Below, one piece after another: positions 24,031-33,894 of a stretch of 64,000 nt of DNA. Below the pieces are notes generated by a model. It saw only the letters and a program-made list of their open reading frames with translations. It made no database searches and was not told where the DNA came from. The position numbers were made by a program, and so were the translations under genes. Every line of letters begins with the position of its first letter. The stretch's first letter is position 1. Origin of the DNA: Pseudomonas sp. GV071 (GTDB lineage: Bacteria; Pseudomonadota; Gammaproteobacteria; Pseudomonadales; Pseudomonadaceae); NCBI RefSeq assembly GCF_003050835.1, contig NZ_QAOJ01000005.1:310001-374000 (forward strand), written 5' to 3'.

Positions 24031-25698
24031 CTAGGACAAGCCCTGCGAAGACGCAGTATCCATGCCACAAACCCGATTACGGCCGCTACGTTTGGCCTCA
24101 TAAAGGGCCGCATCGGCGACCTGCAGCAGGTCTTCGAGAAACTCGCCTTGCGCCGGCCAACAGGCCATGCCGGCAGACAGGGTGACCGTGCGCGGACCAT
24201 TGCGGGTGATCACCGGGGTGATCGCCAATTGCAGGCAGATACGCTCCACCCGTTGCCGCGCCTCTTGCGGCGAGACGCCCGGGAGGATCAGCAGAAACTC
24301 TTCGCCGCCAATGCGGAACACCGCGTCGGTACTGCGCAATGAATCGCTGAGCATCTGCGCCACCAGCACCAGCACGTCATCGCCGACCAGGTGGCCGTGG
24401 GAGTCGTTGAGCGCTTTGAAGTGATCGAGGTCGATCAGCGCCAGCGCCAGCGGTTTTTTCTCGCGTTGCGCACGGGCCAGCTCGCGGTCGAAAAATTCGT
24501 CGAGGTAGCGGCGGTTGTAGAGGCCGGTGAGCGGGTCACGCAGGGCTTGCTCCTGCAGGCGTTCATGCAGGCTGGAGATGGTGCGCAGACGGTCTTCGCT
24601 CACCGCCAGGGCTTCGGCCAGTTTGCGTTCGCTGAGGTGGCGCTGGGTGACGTCGCGCAGGTAGAGCATCTGCCCCAGCAACGAGGAACCATTGCGGGTG
24701 GCGCGCTCGATGGCGCGGCAGCTGACTTCAAAATGGCGAACGGGGTTTTCCAGGGTCAGCAGGCGATCCTGATTGGCGCTCAGCGGCTGCTGCAACAGCG
24801 CCTCCAGGGCTTCGCCATACACCGGCCATTCATTCAGCGGCACACCCTGCCATTGCCCGCTCTTGTCGGCCAATCGGCAGGCGGCGGGGTTGGCTTCCAG
24901 CACACGGTGCTGGGTGTCGACCACCAGTACCGGGTCGAGCAACTCCTGCAGCAACAGATGACGCGCCACCGGTAGCAGATCGAACAGACGCACGCCGACG
25001 ATCAACCAGGAGAACGCCAGCAAGGTGAAGGCAAAACAGAACGGTGTGGGGTCGAAGCCGAACAGCTGCACATCCCAGAACACATACGACAGGTTGGCGC
25101 CCCACGGCAGCAAGGTGACCAAGCCAAACGCCAGGTAATGCCGGCGATGCACTCCGCTGCTGAGCACGGCGGCCTTGATCACCACTGCCAGGCAGAACAG
25201 CACAAAGGCGTATTCATAGATGGCCGTGGCGTAGAACAGCGGGCCATGGCGGTAGTTGATCGGCGCGCCGGGCAGGTCGGAAGCCGGCGCTGTATCCGGG
25301 GTGTAGAACAGGCCATGCCAGGGGTTACTCAGCGCCAGCAGCCAGACCATCACCGGCACCGCCGCGAACACCGCGACCTGGCTCAGTGGCAGCGGCTTGC
25401 GCTCGCTGTTGACGTACTGCCAGAGAAACACCGCCCAGAAGGTCGGCAAACCGACGATGCCAGGCCAGGCCATCGCGGCCCAGAACACCTTGCAACTGCT
25501 GCCCTGCGCGGCCATTTCCAGACTGGCCGCGGCCAGCCACCAGAAGCTGGCCAGGTGCAGCAGAAAAAAACTCTCGCGGCCAGGAAAGCCACGCTGACGG
25601 GTCACCCAGTGCGCCAGCATAAGCACGCCGACGCACACCAATGCAGTAAACACCACCGGCATGCTCAACGCCCAACCTGAGTTACTGCAAAGGCTCAT
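24031..25698 (-). CDS. Membrane diguanylate cyclase (7TM-PAS-GGDEF)
   Basis: A 555-residue sensor that should make cyclic di-GMP. The N-terminal part has about seven membrane helices (residues 12-238) like the histidine-kinase 7TM sensor domain. A PAS domain follows (about 250-352), then a GGDEF domain (385-540). The active motif is GGEEF at 464-468, and an intact product-inhibition site RSTD lies at 455-458, exactly five residues before it. It is a monocistronic gene. The signal sensed is unknown. It occupies the place where I remember gloA3 and estA in PAO1. Confidence 0.9.
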   Translation of the reverse strand: MSLCSNSGWALSMPVVFTALVCVGVLMLAHWVTRQRGFPGRESFFLLHLASFWWLAAASLEMAAQGSSCKVFWAAMAWPGIVGLPTFWAVFLWQYVNSERKPLPLSQVAVFAAVPVMVWLLALSNPWHGLFYTPDTAPASDLPGAPINYRHGPLFYATAIYEYAFVLFCLAVVIKAAVLSSGVHRRHYLAFGLVTLLPWGANLSYVFWDVQLFGFDPTPFCFAFTLLAFSWLIVGVRLFDLLPVARHLLLQELLDPVLVVDTQHRVLEANPAACRLADKSGQWQGVPLNEWPVYGEALEALLQQPLSANQDRLLTLENPVRHFEVSCRAIERATRNGSSLLGQMLYLRDVTQRHLSERKLAEALAVSEDRLRTISSLHERLQEQALRDPLTGLYNRRYLDEFFDRELARAQREKKPLALALIDLDHFKALNDSHGHLVGDDVLVLVAQMLSDSLRSTDAVFRIGGEEFLLILPGVSPQEARQRVERICLQLAITPVITRNGPRTVTLSAGMACWPAQGEFLEDLLQVADAALYEAKRSGRNRVCGMDTASSQGLS

Positions 25699-25991
25699 GA
25701 CCCGATACCTACAGCGAAATGGCCCACCACCCGGAGCGGGGGAGCCATTTGCGGAATATTTCCAGGAGAGTTGTGCGCTGGTTCAGCCAGAAAGGCTCTG
25801 TGCCAGCATTGACGCGCGTGCGCAACGATACGCCATCAGGGGAGAAAAACTAAAGATCTTCTGCGTAACGGCGGGGCAACACGGTGTCGCTGATTTTGCC
25901 GTTTTCAGGAATCGAGGCTGAAGCCTTTCCTACAGGGATCGCACAACCTGTGGGAGAGGCCTCAGCCTCGATGCTTTTGATTGGCCGATAG
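25699..25991. other. Intergenic region with a REP-type inverted repeat
   Basis: 293 bases without a supported gene. The segment 25912-25979 holds a REP-family element: TCGAGGCTGAAGCC...TCCTACA facing TGTGGGAGAGGCCTCAGCCTCGA, then GCTTTT. It is related to the elements at 12091, 17182 and 21324. The promoter of the diguanylate cyclase gene should lie in the first 150 bases. Confidence 0.6.
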
Positions 25992-27371
25992 CTACGTTTT
26001 TTGCGCGCGCAGCAGACTCAAGGCCATCCCCACCAACAACCCCACCCCCACCAACAGCACGGCCCACAGGCCATACCGCTGCCAGTCGACACTGGCGACA
26101 GGTGCGGCTGCCTGGGCGCTCGGCGCCACAGCCAGCGGCGCACCGGCCTTGGCCACACCCAGTTTGGCCAGACGCTTATCGTCATAACCCGGTATCAAGG
26201 TGGTCAGCGGCAAGCTGTTGGCCTTGCCGTCGGCATTGCCCAGCGCCAGCACATAAGGCGGCGTGCCGCGAGCCAGGAACACCAGCTGCGTGGCGCGCAA
26301 ACCCACCCGCACCGTCGGTGCATTTTTACCCAGGCCACCACCGCGCGAATCCACCTGCAGGCGCAGGTGCTGCACCCATTGCCCCGGCAACTGCAGCTCG
26401 TCGTGAATCACGTCCTTGCCGTTTTCCGGCAGGCGATACAGCAGCCCGCGCGCCAACGGCTGCCAGCTGTCTTTGCTCTCGCGCCGCGTGCTGACACTGA
26501 CCGGCGCCAGGGTATTGGCCTGCGCCAGTTCCACCCGCAACAACTCCAGCGGCAAGGGCACCGGCAGATCGAGGTTGTACTCGCCCGCCTTCACCAGCGT
26601 GGTCGGCAGCGCCTCCGACCAGGACAACGGCGCCGCCACGCTGCTGTGGGTGGTGCTGTACAGCTCGGCACTGATCAGCACCGGCGCTTTTTGCGGCGCC
26701 AGCCAGAGCAGGCGCAGGTAGCGGGCACGCTGGCCGGGCAAGCTGGTGTCGCGCTGTTCGATGCGGTCATCGGCAAAGGCCAGGCGGGCGATCTGGCCAT
26801 CGTCCCAGCGCGACCAGGTTTGCAGGTCGTCACTGGCTTCAATGGTGAAACGCTGGAAACCATCCTGCTCGCTAGTCCAGTCCAGACTCAGCTTATTCAG
26901 CGGCGCATCAATGGCGCTGGCATCCAGCAACCAACCGCGCAGCACCTGCTGCTTATCGGTGCTGGTCACGGCTTGCGGGCCGACCTCGACGATGGTGCCG
27001 GTGGTGGTGCGTTCCACCCGCACCTGAGGGACCTCGCTGGTGGCATCGACCGCGCTGTAAAGCGGGAACCACTTCACCGCCGTCGCCATGCTGCTTTCAC
27101 TCTGCTCGGCGCTGCCCAGGGTCAGGGCGTAGGCCTGCGCCTCGCCTTCGGCGTTGAACACCCGCAGGTCGCGCAGGTCGCCGAACCGCGCAGCCAGGCG
27201 CAACGCCATCGGCACTTCAAGCCGGTACCAAGGGCCTTCGCCGCTGAGGGTCAGCGGCACCTGGGTGCTGTAGTCGGCCGGCTGTTCGGCCATCGCGGTG
27301 CTCGCAGCCAGCGTGACGGCAGCCGCCACCACTACGCGGCGCAGCGCCGCCAGGGAAAATACCGTCGTCAT
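25992..27371 (-). CDS. DUF3999 family exported membrane protein
   Basis: A 459-residue protein with a signal peptide (cleavage after AMA near residue 29), a long extracytoplasmic beta-rich region and one C-terminal membrane helix (about 435-455) followed by the basic tail LLRAQKT. This matches the DUF3999 family, of unknown function. The ATG at 27371 overlaps the upstream DUF2339 stop as TGATG, so the two proteins are probably made together and may form one membrane complex. Confidence 0.87.
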   Translation of the reverse strand: MTTVFSLAALRRVVVAAAVTLAASTAMAEQPADYSTQVPLTLSGEGPWYRLEVPMALRLAARFGDLRDLRVFNAEGEAQAYALTLGSAEQSESSMATAVKWFPLYSAVDATSEVPQVRVERTTTGTIVEVGPQAVTSTDKQQVLRGWLLDASAIDAPLNKLSLDWTSEQDGFQRFTIEASDDLQTWSRWDDGQIARLAFADDRIEQRDTSLPGQRARYLRLLWLAPQKAPVLISAELYSTTHSSVAAPLSWSEALPTTLVKAGEYNLDLPVPLPLELLRVELAQANTLAPVSVSTRRESKDSWQPLARGLLYRLPENGKDVIHDELQLPGQWVQHLRLQVDSRGGGLGKNAPTVRVGLRATQLVFLARGTPPYVLALGNADGKANSLPLTTLIPGYDDKRLAKLGVAKAGAPLAVAPSAQAAAPVASVDWQRYGLWAVLLVGVGLLVGMALSLLRAQKT

Positions 27372-30300
27372 CAACTGACCTGCTCTTCTTCTGTTTCTGT
27401 GACCGCCTGCCGAGGCGGCAGCGGCGCGAAATAACCGACGATCAGCAACAGCACGCCGACGCCAATGAACGACACGATGCGCTCCAGCCCACCGCGGTTG
27501 CCCAGTTCGACAAAGAACAGCTTGGCCACCACCACGGCGATCAGCGCGGCGCCCACCAGCCAGATCTCGCGACGGCTGCGCAGGTGGCCGAAGATCATCA
27601 GCGCCAGGGCGATCAGGGTCCAGACAATCGACAACCCGGCCTGCACCAGCATCGACTCAAGCAGCAGGTCCACCTGGTACGGCACGCCGCCCCAATGGTG
27701 CGCGGCGCGGAATACCAGCGCGGTGAACAGGGCAAACAACGAGGCCCCGGCCACCACCTGCGGCAACCAGCCGAGGCGCTCGCCCTCAGGCAGGTGCGGC
27801 AAGGCGTTATGCAGCCAGCGGCACACGCCGAACAGTGCGAACAGCATGCCCAGCTCCAGCGGGTTGATCAGCGGCACATAGGGCAGCGGCTCGGCATTGC
27901 CGTCGCTGGCGATGTTGGCGAGCCAGAACCAACCGAGCATCAGCACCGCCAGTGGCAAGGCGGCGTACACGCGGTATTCGCGGGAATAGGTGCGCACCGG
28001 CCACGGCCAGTTGCGTGGCGAGGCCATGGCCAGCAGGTACACGCTGGGCAGCACCGCCCAACCCAGCCAACGCCAGGCGTTGTAGTGGTCCGACAGCACG
28101 TACAGCAAATAGCGCAACTCCAGCGCCAGCACGCCGATGATCAGCCAGCAGCCCAACACATGGGCCGCGCTCAGGGCATTGGCCGGCAGCAAGACCGCCA
28201 GACGACGCAGCGACCACAGGTGCACGGCGAACACCAGCGCCCAACCCAGCCAACCGTAATGCGCGGCCGGGTGATACGCCTCTTGCCAGGCGTACAGCAG
28301 GGCGACGCCCGCCGCCGGCACCAGTAGCGGACTCAGCAAGGCCAGCGCCTGCCAGTTTTCCCGCGCCGCCAGCCAGGCCCACAACGCCACACTGGCGGCC
28401 GCGACGATCAACAACAACGGCACTTGCAGCAGCGGGTCGGCAAAACGCAGCACTTCGCTGACCGCCGCCAGCACCCACCAACCGGCGCCCCACACCAACA
28501 GCAATTGCGACAGCCGCTCCAGGCTCAACGAACCCATGACATCGGCGTCGTTGCGCGCGGCGCGCATCAGGCGCCAGGCGCCAATCATGGCGGCAATCGC
28601 CAAGGTCGCCGGCGTCCAGAAACCGGCATGGGCCAATGGCCGCAGTCCTTCGCTGCTCAGCGGGCCAAGCAACAACGGACTAGCGGCAAGGAAGGCAATG
28701 CCACCCAAGGCCTGCAGCAACAGACCGAAGACAAAACTGGCGCGCTGCTGCAGGTGCAGGCTCAGCCACACGATCAGCAGGCCACTGCCCGCCCACACCG
28801 CACTGGCGGTCTGCCACGGCAGCACAAACAGCACCGCCAGGTTGATAAATACCAAGCCCACCAGCAGCACCAGCGACAACCCACGCATCAGCCGCGCATC
28901 GCTGCGTACCTGGCTGTCGCGCGCCGCCACCAGCATGCCGCCGATCAGCGCCAAGCCAATCAGCGAGGCCACCACCAGGCCGCGCCAGCCGGCGCTGAAC
29001 ACGCCGCTGTCGTCAGCACCCGCGCCACGCAGTTGCAGCAGGAACAGCGCACCGCCCACCAGCTGCACGCCGAACGCGGTGAACAGGAAGCTACGAGAAT
29101 GGATGCGCAGGCCAACAAACAAGGTCGCCAGCCCGGCCAACGCCCAGCTGATCGCAGTGGCTTCGGCCTGCAGGTTGAGCGGCGCCAGCAGGTACAGGAA
29201 ACTCAGGCCCAGCACAGCCAATACCGGCAGACCGCGACGCTCCCACTCTTTGGCCTGTTCTGGCGCGGCCTTGCGCAAGTGGTAGTGACTGAACAGCAGG
29301 GCCAGGCCCAGCATCAACGCGCCGAGCCAGGAACCGTCGAGCAGGGAGTGTTCGCCGCTGTGCAGGTCGACCAGGAACGCCATCGCCGCGCCGAACTGCA
29401 GGAGCATGGCAAAGGCGCGCGCCAATGGCCGCTGCTGACGCAGGCCCAGCCAGAAGATCCCGGCGCCCTCCACGGCCCAGGCGGCGGAGGTCCAACGCGC
29501 GTCCAGGCCCAGCGGGATGGCCAGCGAACCGAAGATAACGCCCAGCGCCATGCAGGTTTCCACCAGCAGCAAGGCCCGGCCCGGCGCACGGCCGACCAGT
29601 ACCCGGGCGATCAACATGTACAGCAGGCCCATGGCCAACGCACTGAAGGCGGCAGCGAATTCGATGTGCTGCACCAGCGCGAACTGCAAACCAAAGCCCA
29701 CCAGAGGCGGGCCGAACAGCATGGTGCCGTCGACGTAGTCGCCCTGGCGGCGCGACCAGCGCAGCAGCGCGTCGCGGCTGTCGTCATCGGGGCCGTCGCT
29801 GTGCTCGCGCAATTTGCGCCGGGCAAACAACAAGCCGATGGCCACGTACATCAGGAAGAACAGCACCAGGAACGGCTCCGTGCTCCACAGCAACTCCGGC
29901 ACATAGGAGCGGGCGCCCCAGGCGAAGCCAATGCCGAAGGTGCCGACAAAGCCGATCAGGTTGAGCAGGCGCCAGGCCTTGAACCAGGCGATGGCAAAGA
30001 TGCCGGCGTTGAGCAGGACGAAATAAGAGAACAGCGCGACATGGTTGCCGCTGCCGGTGGAGGTCAGAATCGGCGCGGCAAAACCGCCCAGGGCGGCCAC
30101 CGCCGCCAGGGCCATGGCGTTCTGGGTGACGGCAAGAATGGCCGAGCAAATGGTCACCACCACCAACAGGCTCAGGGCCATTTTCGGATCGAGCAGCGGG
30201 TGCAATCGGAACGCGGCAAACGTCGTCAGGTACAGCACCGCGATACCGGTGCCCTGCAGCATCAAGGCGTAGTTGGGGTTGCGCAGACGTAACCACCAGC

Positions 30301-31024
30301 CCAGCGCCAGCAGGGCCACGGCGCTCGCCGCCACCCCGGCATACCGCACCTGCACCGGTACCACCATGCCTTCGGTGGCGTAGCGCAGCAGGAAAGCCAG
30401 ACCGAGGAACAGCAGCACTACACCGATGCGCAGCACCGTGTTGCCACCAAACAACCAGTTCTTCGCCGCGCTGAAACCACGCTCGAACAGGTTTGGCTCG
30501 CGCGGTGTCGGCGGGCTAGGTGGCTGGCGTGGAGGTGGCGGTGCGACGGGTTCGCGGCTCCAGTCATCGACGACCTGGAAAGGGGCCGCTGCTACAGGCG
30601 TTGGCGGCGAGGAAAGCAGCTCCGGCGGCAACTCGAACACCAGGCCCGGATCATCCGTTGGCACGGTGAGGGCTTCGGGTTCGAGTTCCAGGGTGAAGTC
30701 CAGCTCATCGACCGCAATGCTGGCGGCAGGAACTTCTGCGGCAGTGGTCGCTGCCGGCTCGGCGACTGGGCCAGGCGTGGCGCCGCTGGCCAGGCGTTGT
30801 TCCAGTTGCGCGAGGCGCGCGGTGACGGCGTTGTTGCCGCGCTCGAAGCGTTCGGCAAAGCCGGTGAGCTTGGTGCTCAGCTCCTCGTTGCGGTGCTGCA
30901 GGTTGCGCAGTTGTAGCCATTGGCCGAGCGCAAAGCCCAGCAGGGCGCCGAGCAAACCATCCGCGATCGACTCATCCAGCGAAACGCCGATAAGCAGACC
31001 GACCAGCATGAAAATCCATTGCAT
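27371..31024 (-). CDS. DUF2339 polytopic membrane protein
   Basis: A 1217-residue protein. It has an N-terminal membrane segment, a coiled-coil stretch (about 35-75), a Pro-rich linker (about 120-180) and then more than 20 predicted membrane helices to the end. The domain is DUF2339, of unknown function. The start at 31024 follows GGAAG; the frame continues upstream without any similarity. The DUF2339-DUF3999 pair is conserved in pseudomonads. Its very large membrane part and coupled periplasmic partner suggest envelope transport or sensing, which is only inference. Confidence 0.85.
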   Translation of the reverse strand: MQWIFMLVGLLIGVSLDESIADGLLGALLGFALGQWLQLRNLQHRNEELSTKLTGFAERFERGNNAVTARLAQLEQRLASGATPGPVAEPAATTAAEVPAASIAVDELDFTLELEPEALTVPTDDPGLVFELPPELLSSPPTPVAAAPFQVVDDWSREPVAPPPPRQPPSPPTPREPNLFERGFSAAKNWLFGGNTVLRIGVVLLFLGLAFLLRYATEGMVVPVQVRYAGVAASAVALLALGWWLRLRNPNYALMLQGTGIAVLYLTTFAAFRLHPLLDPKMALSLLVVVTICSAILAVTQNAMALAAVAALGGFAAPILTSTGSGNHVALFSYFVLLNAGIFAIAWFKAWRLLNLIGFVGTFGIGFAWGARSYVPELLWSTEPFLVLFFLMYVAIGLLFARRKLREHSDGPDDDSRDALLRWSRRQGDYVDGTMLFGPPLVGFGLQFALVQHIEFAAAFSALAMGLLYMLIARVLVGRAPGRALLLVETCMALGVIFGSLAIPLGLDARWTSAAWAVEGAGIFWLGLRQQRPLARAFAMLLQFGAAMAFLVDLHSGEHSLLDGSWLGALMLGLALLFSHYHLRKAAPEQAKEWERRGLPVLAVLGLSFLYLLAPLNLQAEATAISWALAGLATLFVGLRIHSRSFLFTAFGVQLVGGALFLLQLRGAGADDSGVFSAGWRGLVVASLIGLALIGGMLVAARDSQVRSDARLMRGLSLVLLVGLVFINLAVLFVLPWQTASAVWAGSGLLIVWLSLHLQQRASFVFGLLLQALGGIAFLAASPLLLGPLSSEGLRPLAHAGFWTPATLAIAAMIGAWRLMRAARNDADVMGSLSLERLSQLLLVWGAGWWVLAAVSEVLRFADPLLQVPLLLIVAAASVALWAWLAARENWQALALLSPLLVPAAGVALLYAWQEAYHPAAHYGWLGWALVFAVHLWSLRRLAVLLPANALSAAHVLGCWLIIGVLALELRYLLYVLSDHYNAWRWLGWAVLPSVYLLAMASPRNWPWPVRTYSREYRVYAALPLAVLMLGWFWLANIASDGNAEPLPYVPLINPLELGMLFALFGVCRWLHNALPHLPEGERLGWLPQVVAGASLFALFTALVFRAAHHWGGVPYQVDLLLESMLVQAGLSIVWTLIALALMIFGHLRSRREIWLVGAALIAVVVAKLFFVELGNRGGLERIVSFIGVGVLLLIVGYFAPLPPRQAVTETEEEQVS

Positions 31025-31321
31025 GCAGTGCTTCCTAGTCATCCGAGGTGCCAGGCCAATGACTGCCACCGTTGTGCCGACGTCACATCGGGCACCCGGG
31101 CATCCCTGTCCAGCGCGCGCAGGCCGGGGCCTGCAATGGCGCAGAGTATATCCGCCCGGCCCCGCAACACCGCCACTACCAGCGCACGCTTTGCAATGAA
31201 TCGGCGGATGGTTGTTCACAATTTCACCAATCTCGCTATCATGCCGCCCCCACACCGCGTAGCGCTTGCCTTGAGCCCTGCCAGACTGTGGCAGGCCAGC
31301 GTTTTTACAGGTGTGAGTGTC

Positions 31322-31729
31322 ATGACAAAGCTATTGGTGGTGGGTGCGGAACTTGATCGCACCGACACCTGGATCAAATACGAACGCAGCATGTGCAGCA
31401 GCTGCGTTTCCAGTTGCTGCACGATGCCGGTGGAAGTGAAATTCGCCGACCTGCTGCGCATCGGCCTGGTGCAGGAATTCGAACGCAGCGAACCGCCCAA
31501 GCAGATCGCCAAGCGCCTGATGAAAGATGGCGTGGTCGAGCGCTTCAACCAGAAGTACGGCATCTATACGCTGACCCGCATGGGCAACAACGACTGCCTG
31601 TACCTCGACCGCAAAACCCGCCTGTGCACCATCTACGAACAGCGCCCGGATACCTGCCGCAACCACCCCAAGATCGGGCCACGGCCGGGGTATTGCGCGT
31701 ATAAGCCGAAGGCGGCTGCCAAGGTTTAA
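31322..31729 (+). CDS. YkgJ-type cysteine-cluster protein
   Basis: A 135-residue protein of the YkgJ (CxxCxxxCC) family. Cysteines lie at 25, 28, 32 and 33 (CSSCVSSCC), with later ones in NNDCLYL, RLCTIYE, DTCRNHP and GYCAYKP. This suggests a zinc or iron-sulfur site. The role is unknown. It is a single gene, divergent from the DUF2339 gene and convergent with typA. The start is the ATG at 31322, with GTGTGAG upstream. Confidence 0.85.
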   Translation: MTKLLVVGAELDRTDTWIKYERSMCSSCVSSCCTMPVEVKFADLLRIGLVQEFERSEPPKQIAKRLMKDGVVERFNQKYGIYTLTRMGNNDCLYLDRKTRLCTIYEQRPDTCRNHPKIGPRPGYCAYKPKAAAKV

Positions 31730-31741
31730 TCGCGTAACAGC

Positions 31742-31863
31742 CAGCCCTCTCCCCCAGCCCCTCTCGCCTGTCCGGCCGACCTAGCGGGCGAGGGGTGACT
31801 TCTCCCCGCCGATCACCGCTCGGCCCCCTCTCCCGCCTGCGGGAGAGGGCTGGGGAGAGGGGC
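31742..31863. repeat. Long inverted repeat (CCCTCTCCCCCAGCCCCTCTC)
   Basis: Left arm near 31742-31764 (CAGCCCTCTCCCCCAGCCCC) and right arm near 31840-31863 (GAGAGGGCTGGGGAGAGGGG) with a GC-rich centre that also contains CTCTCCCGCCTGCGGGAGAG. It differs in sequence from the other REP elements of this window. Confidence 0.7.
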
Positions 31864-31887
31864 TTTTAATCTTTCTGGCGCACAAAC

Positions 31888-31924
31888 AAAAACGCCCCCG
31901 GTCTCGCGACCGGGGGCGTTTTTA
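31888..31924. terminator. Terminator between YkgJ-like gene and typA
   Basis: A long stem AACGCCCCCGGTC/GACCGGGGGCGTT with loop TCGC, flanked by A and T runs, between convergent genes. It can act in both directions. Confidence 0.93.
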
Positions 31925-31944
31925 TTTAGCCGAAGCTAAACCAA

Positions 31945-33765
31945 TTACTTGGCCGCTTTCTTGGCAGCGCGGGTGCGCTCGCCTTCGTCCAGAATCTTCT
32001 TACGAAGACGGATGGATTTCGGCGTCACTTCGCACAATTCATCGTCCTGGATGAATTCCAGAGCCTGTTCCAGGGTGAAACGAACCGGCGGAACCAGGGC
32101 GATGGTTTCGTCCTTGCCCGAAGCACGCATGTTGTCGAGCTTCTTGCCTTTGGTTGGGTTCACGCCCAGGTCGTTATCACGGCTGTTCAGACCAACGATC
32201 TGACCGTTGTAGATGTCCTGACCGTGCTCAACGAACAGCTTGCCGCGCGCTTGCAGGGTTTCCAGGGAGTAGGTCAGTGCCTTACCGGTTTCAACCGAAA
32301 CCAGTACGCCGTTCTGACGGCCAGACATGTGGCCCGACTTCATCACGTCGTAACGGTCGAAGATCGAGGTCAGGATGCCGGCGCCGTTGGTGAGGGTCAG
32401 GAACTGGTTACGGAAACCGATCAGACCACGGGCTGGAATGTTGTATTCCAGACGTACACGGCCCTTGCCATCCGGGGACATGTTGGTCAGGTCGCCTTTA
32501 CGCAGACCCATCTCTTCCATGACCTTGCCCTGCGACTCTTCCGGGATGTCGATGGTGACGTTTTCGAACGGCTCGTTCTTCACGCCATCAACTACACGGA
32601 TGATTACTTCAGGACGACCTACACCCATTTCGAAGCCTTCGCGACGCATGGTTTCGATCAGTACGGACAAGTGCAGCTCACCACGGCCGGATACTTTGAA
32701 ACGGTCAGCCGAGTCGCCTTCTTCAACGCGCAGTGCCACGTTGTACAGCAGCTCTTTGTCCAGACGCTCTTTGATGTTGCGGCTGGTGACGAACTTGCCT
32801 TCCTTACCGCAGAACGGCGAATCGTTAACCTGGAAGGTCATCGATACGGTCGGCTCGTCAACGGTCAGCGGCTTCATGGCTTCGACGTTGTTGATGTCGC
32901 ACAGGGTGTCGGAGATGAACAGCTGGTCCATACCGCTGATGCAGACGATGTCGCCGGCAGCAGCTTCTTCCACGTCTACGCGGTGCAGACCGTGGTGACC
33001 CATCAGCTTCAGGATACGGCCAGTGCGGCGCTTGCCGTCGGCGTCGATGGCAACCACCGGGGTGTTCGGCTTGACGCGACCACGGGCGATACGGCCAACG
33101 CCGATAATGCCGAGGAAGCTGTTGTAGTCCAGTGCCGAGATTTGCATCTGGAACGGACCGTCGCGGTCTACGGCCGGAGCCGGAACGTTGTCGACGATGG
33201 ACTGGTACAGCGGGGTCATGTCTTCAGCCATGTCGGTGTGGTCGAGACCAGCAATACCGTTCAGGGCGGAGGCGTACACGACTTTGAAGTCCAGCTGTTC
33301 TTCGGTAGCACCGAGGTTGTCGAACAGGTCGAAGATCTGGTCCAGAACCCAGTCCGGACGCGCGCCTGGACGGTCAACCTTGTTGATGACCACGATTGGG
33401 CGCAGGCCGGCTTCGAAGGCTTTCTTGGTTACGAAGCGGGTTTGCGGCATCGGGCCGTCTTGGGCGTCGACCAGCAGCAGAACCGAGTCCACCATCGACA
33501 TTACGCGCTCAACTTCGCCGCCGAAGTCGGCGTGACCGGGGGTGTCCACGATGTTGATGTGGTAGCCGTTCCAGTTGATCGCGGTGTTCTTCGCGAGAAT
33601 GGTAATGCCGCGCTCTTTTTCCTGGTCGTTGGAGTCCATCACGCGCTCGTCGTTGAGCTCGTTGCGCTCCAGGGTGCCGGATTGACGCAGGAGTTTATCA
33701 ACCAGGGTGGTCTTACCATGGTCAACGTGGGCGATGATGGCGATGTTGCGTAGATTTTCGATCAC
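31945..33765 (-). CDS. typA: Ribosome-associated GTPase TypA/BipA
   Basis: A 606-residue translational GTPase. The G1 motif AHVDHGKTT is at residues 12-20, the G2/G3 region RGITILAKN and [15 protein letters not shown] follow, and G4 is NKVDRP. Domains III, V and the TypA-specific C-terminal domain complete the normal length. TypA binds ribosomes and supports growth in cold and stress. It is a single-gene unit with a strong shared terminator. Confidence 0.97.
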   Translation of the reverse strand: MIENLRNIAIIAHVDHGKTTLVDKLLRQSGTLERNELNDERVMDSNDQEKERGITILAKNTAINWNGYHINIVDTPGHADFGGEVERVMSMVDSVLLLVDAQDGPMPQTRFVTKKAFEAGLRPIVVINKVDRPGARPDWVLDQIFDLFDNLGATEEQLDFKVVYASALNGIAGLDHTDMAEDMTPLYQSIVDNVPAPAVDRDGPFQMQISALDYNSFLGIIGVGRIARGRVKPNTPVVAIDADGKRRTGRILKLMGHHGLHRVDVEEAAAGDIVCISGMDQLFISDTLCDINNVEAMKPLTVDEPTVSMTFQVNDSPFCGKEGKFVTSRNIKERLDKELLYNVALRVEEGDSADRFKVSGRGELHLSVLIETMRREGFEMGVGRPEVIIRVVDGVKNEPFENVTIDIPEESQGKVMEEMGLRKGDLTNMSPDGKGRVRLEYNIPARGLIGFRNQFLTLTNGAGILTSIFDRYDVMKSGHMSGRQNGVLVSVETGKALTYSLETLQARGKLFVEHGQDIYNGQIVGLNSRDNDLGVNPTKGKKLDNMRASGKDETIALVPPVRFTLEQALEFIQDDELCEVTPKSIRLRKKILDEGERTRAAKKAAK

Positions 33766-33894
33766 TTTTAAATCTCGATCAGAGGATTCGGTTCGCCGCT
33801 AAGTCTAGGCGGCCAGTATGAAGAATGAGTGGCTCAACTGCCCCGTCGGTCGGGGGGGCGGTGGCGGATACTGCCGCCATTCAGCCCCGGCGTT

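Noticed and set aside
25661..25921. Short plus-strand frame (86 codons) over the 5' end of the diguanylate cyclase gene
   Set aside because: No ribosome site and no family features; it runs into a repeat element.
28424..30292. 622-codon open frame antisense to the DUF2339 gene
   Set aside because: Gln- and His-rich translation is the mirror of a Leu/Ala-rich membrane protein; not a real gene.
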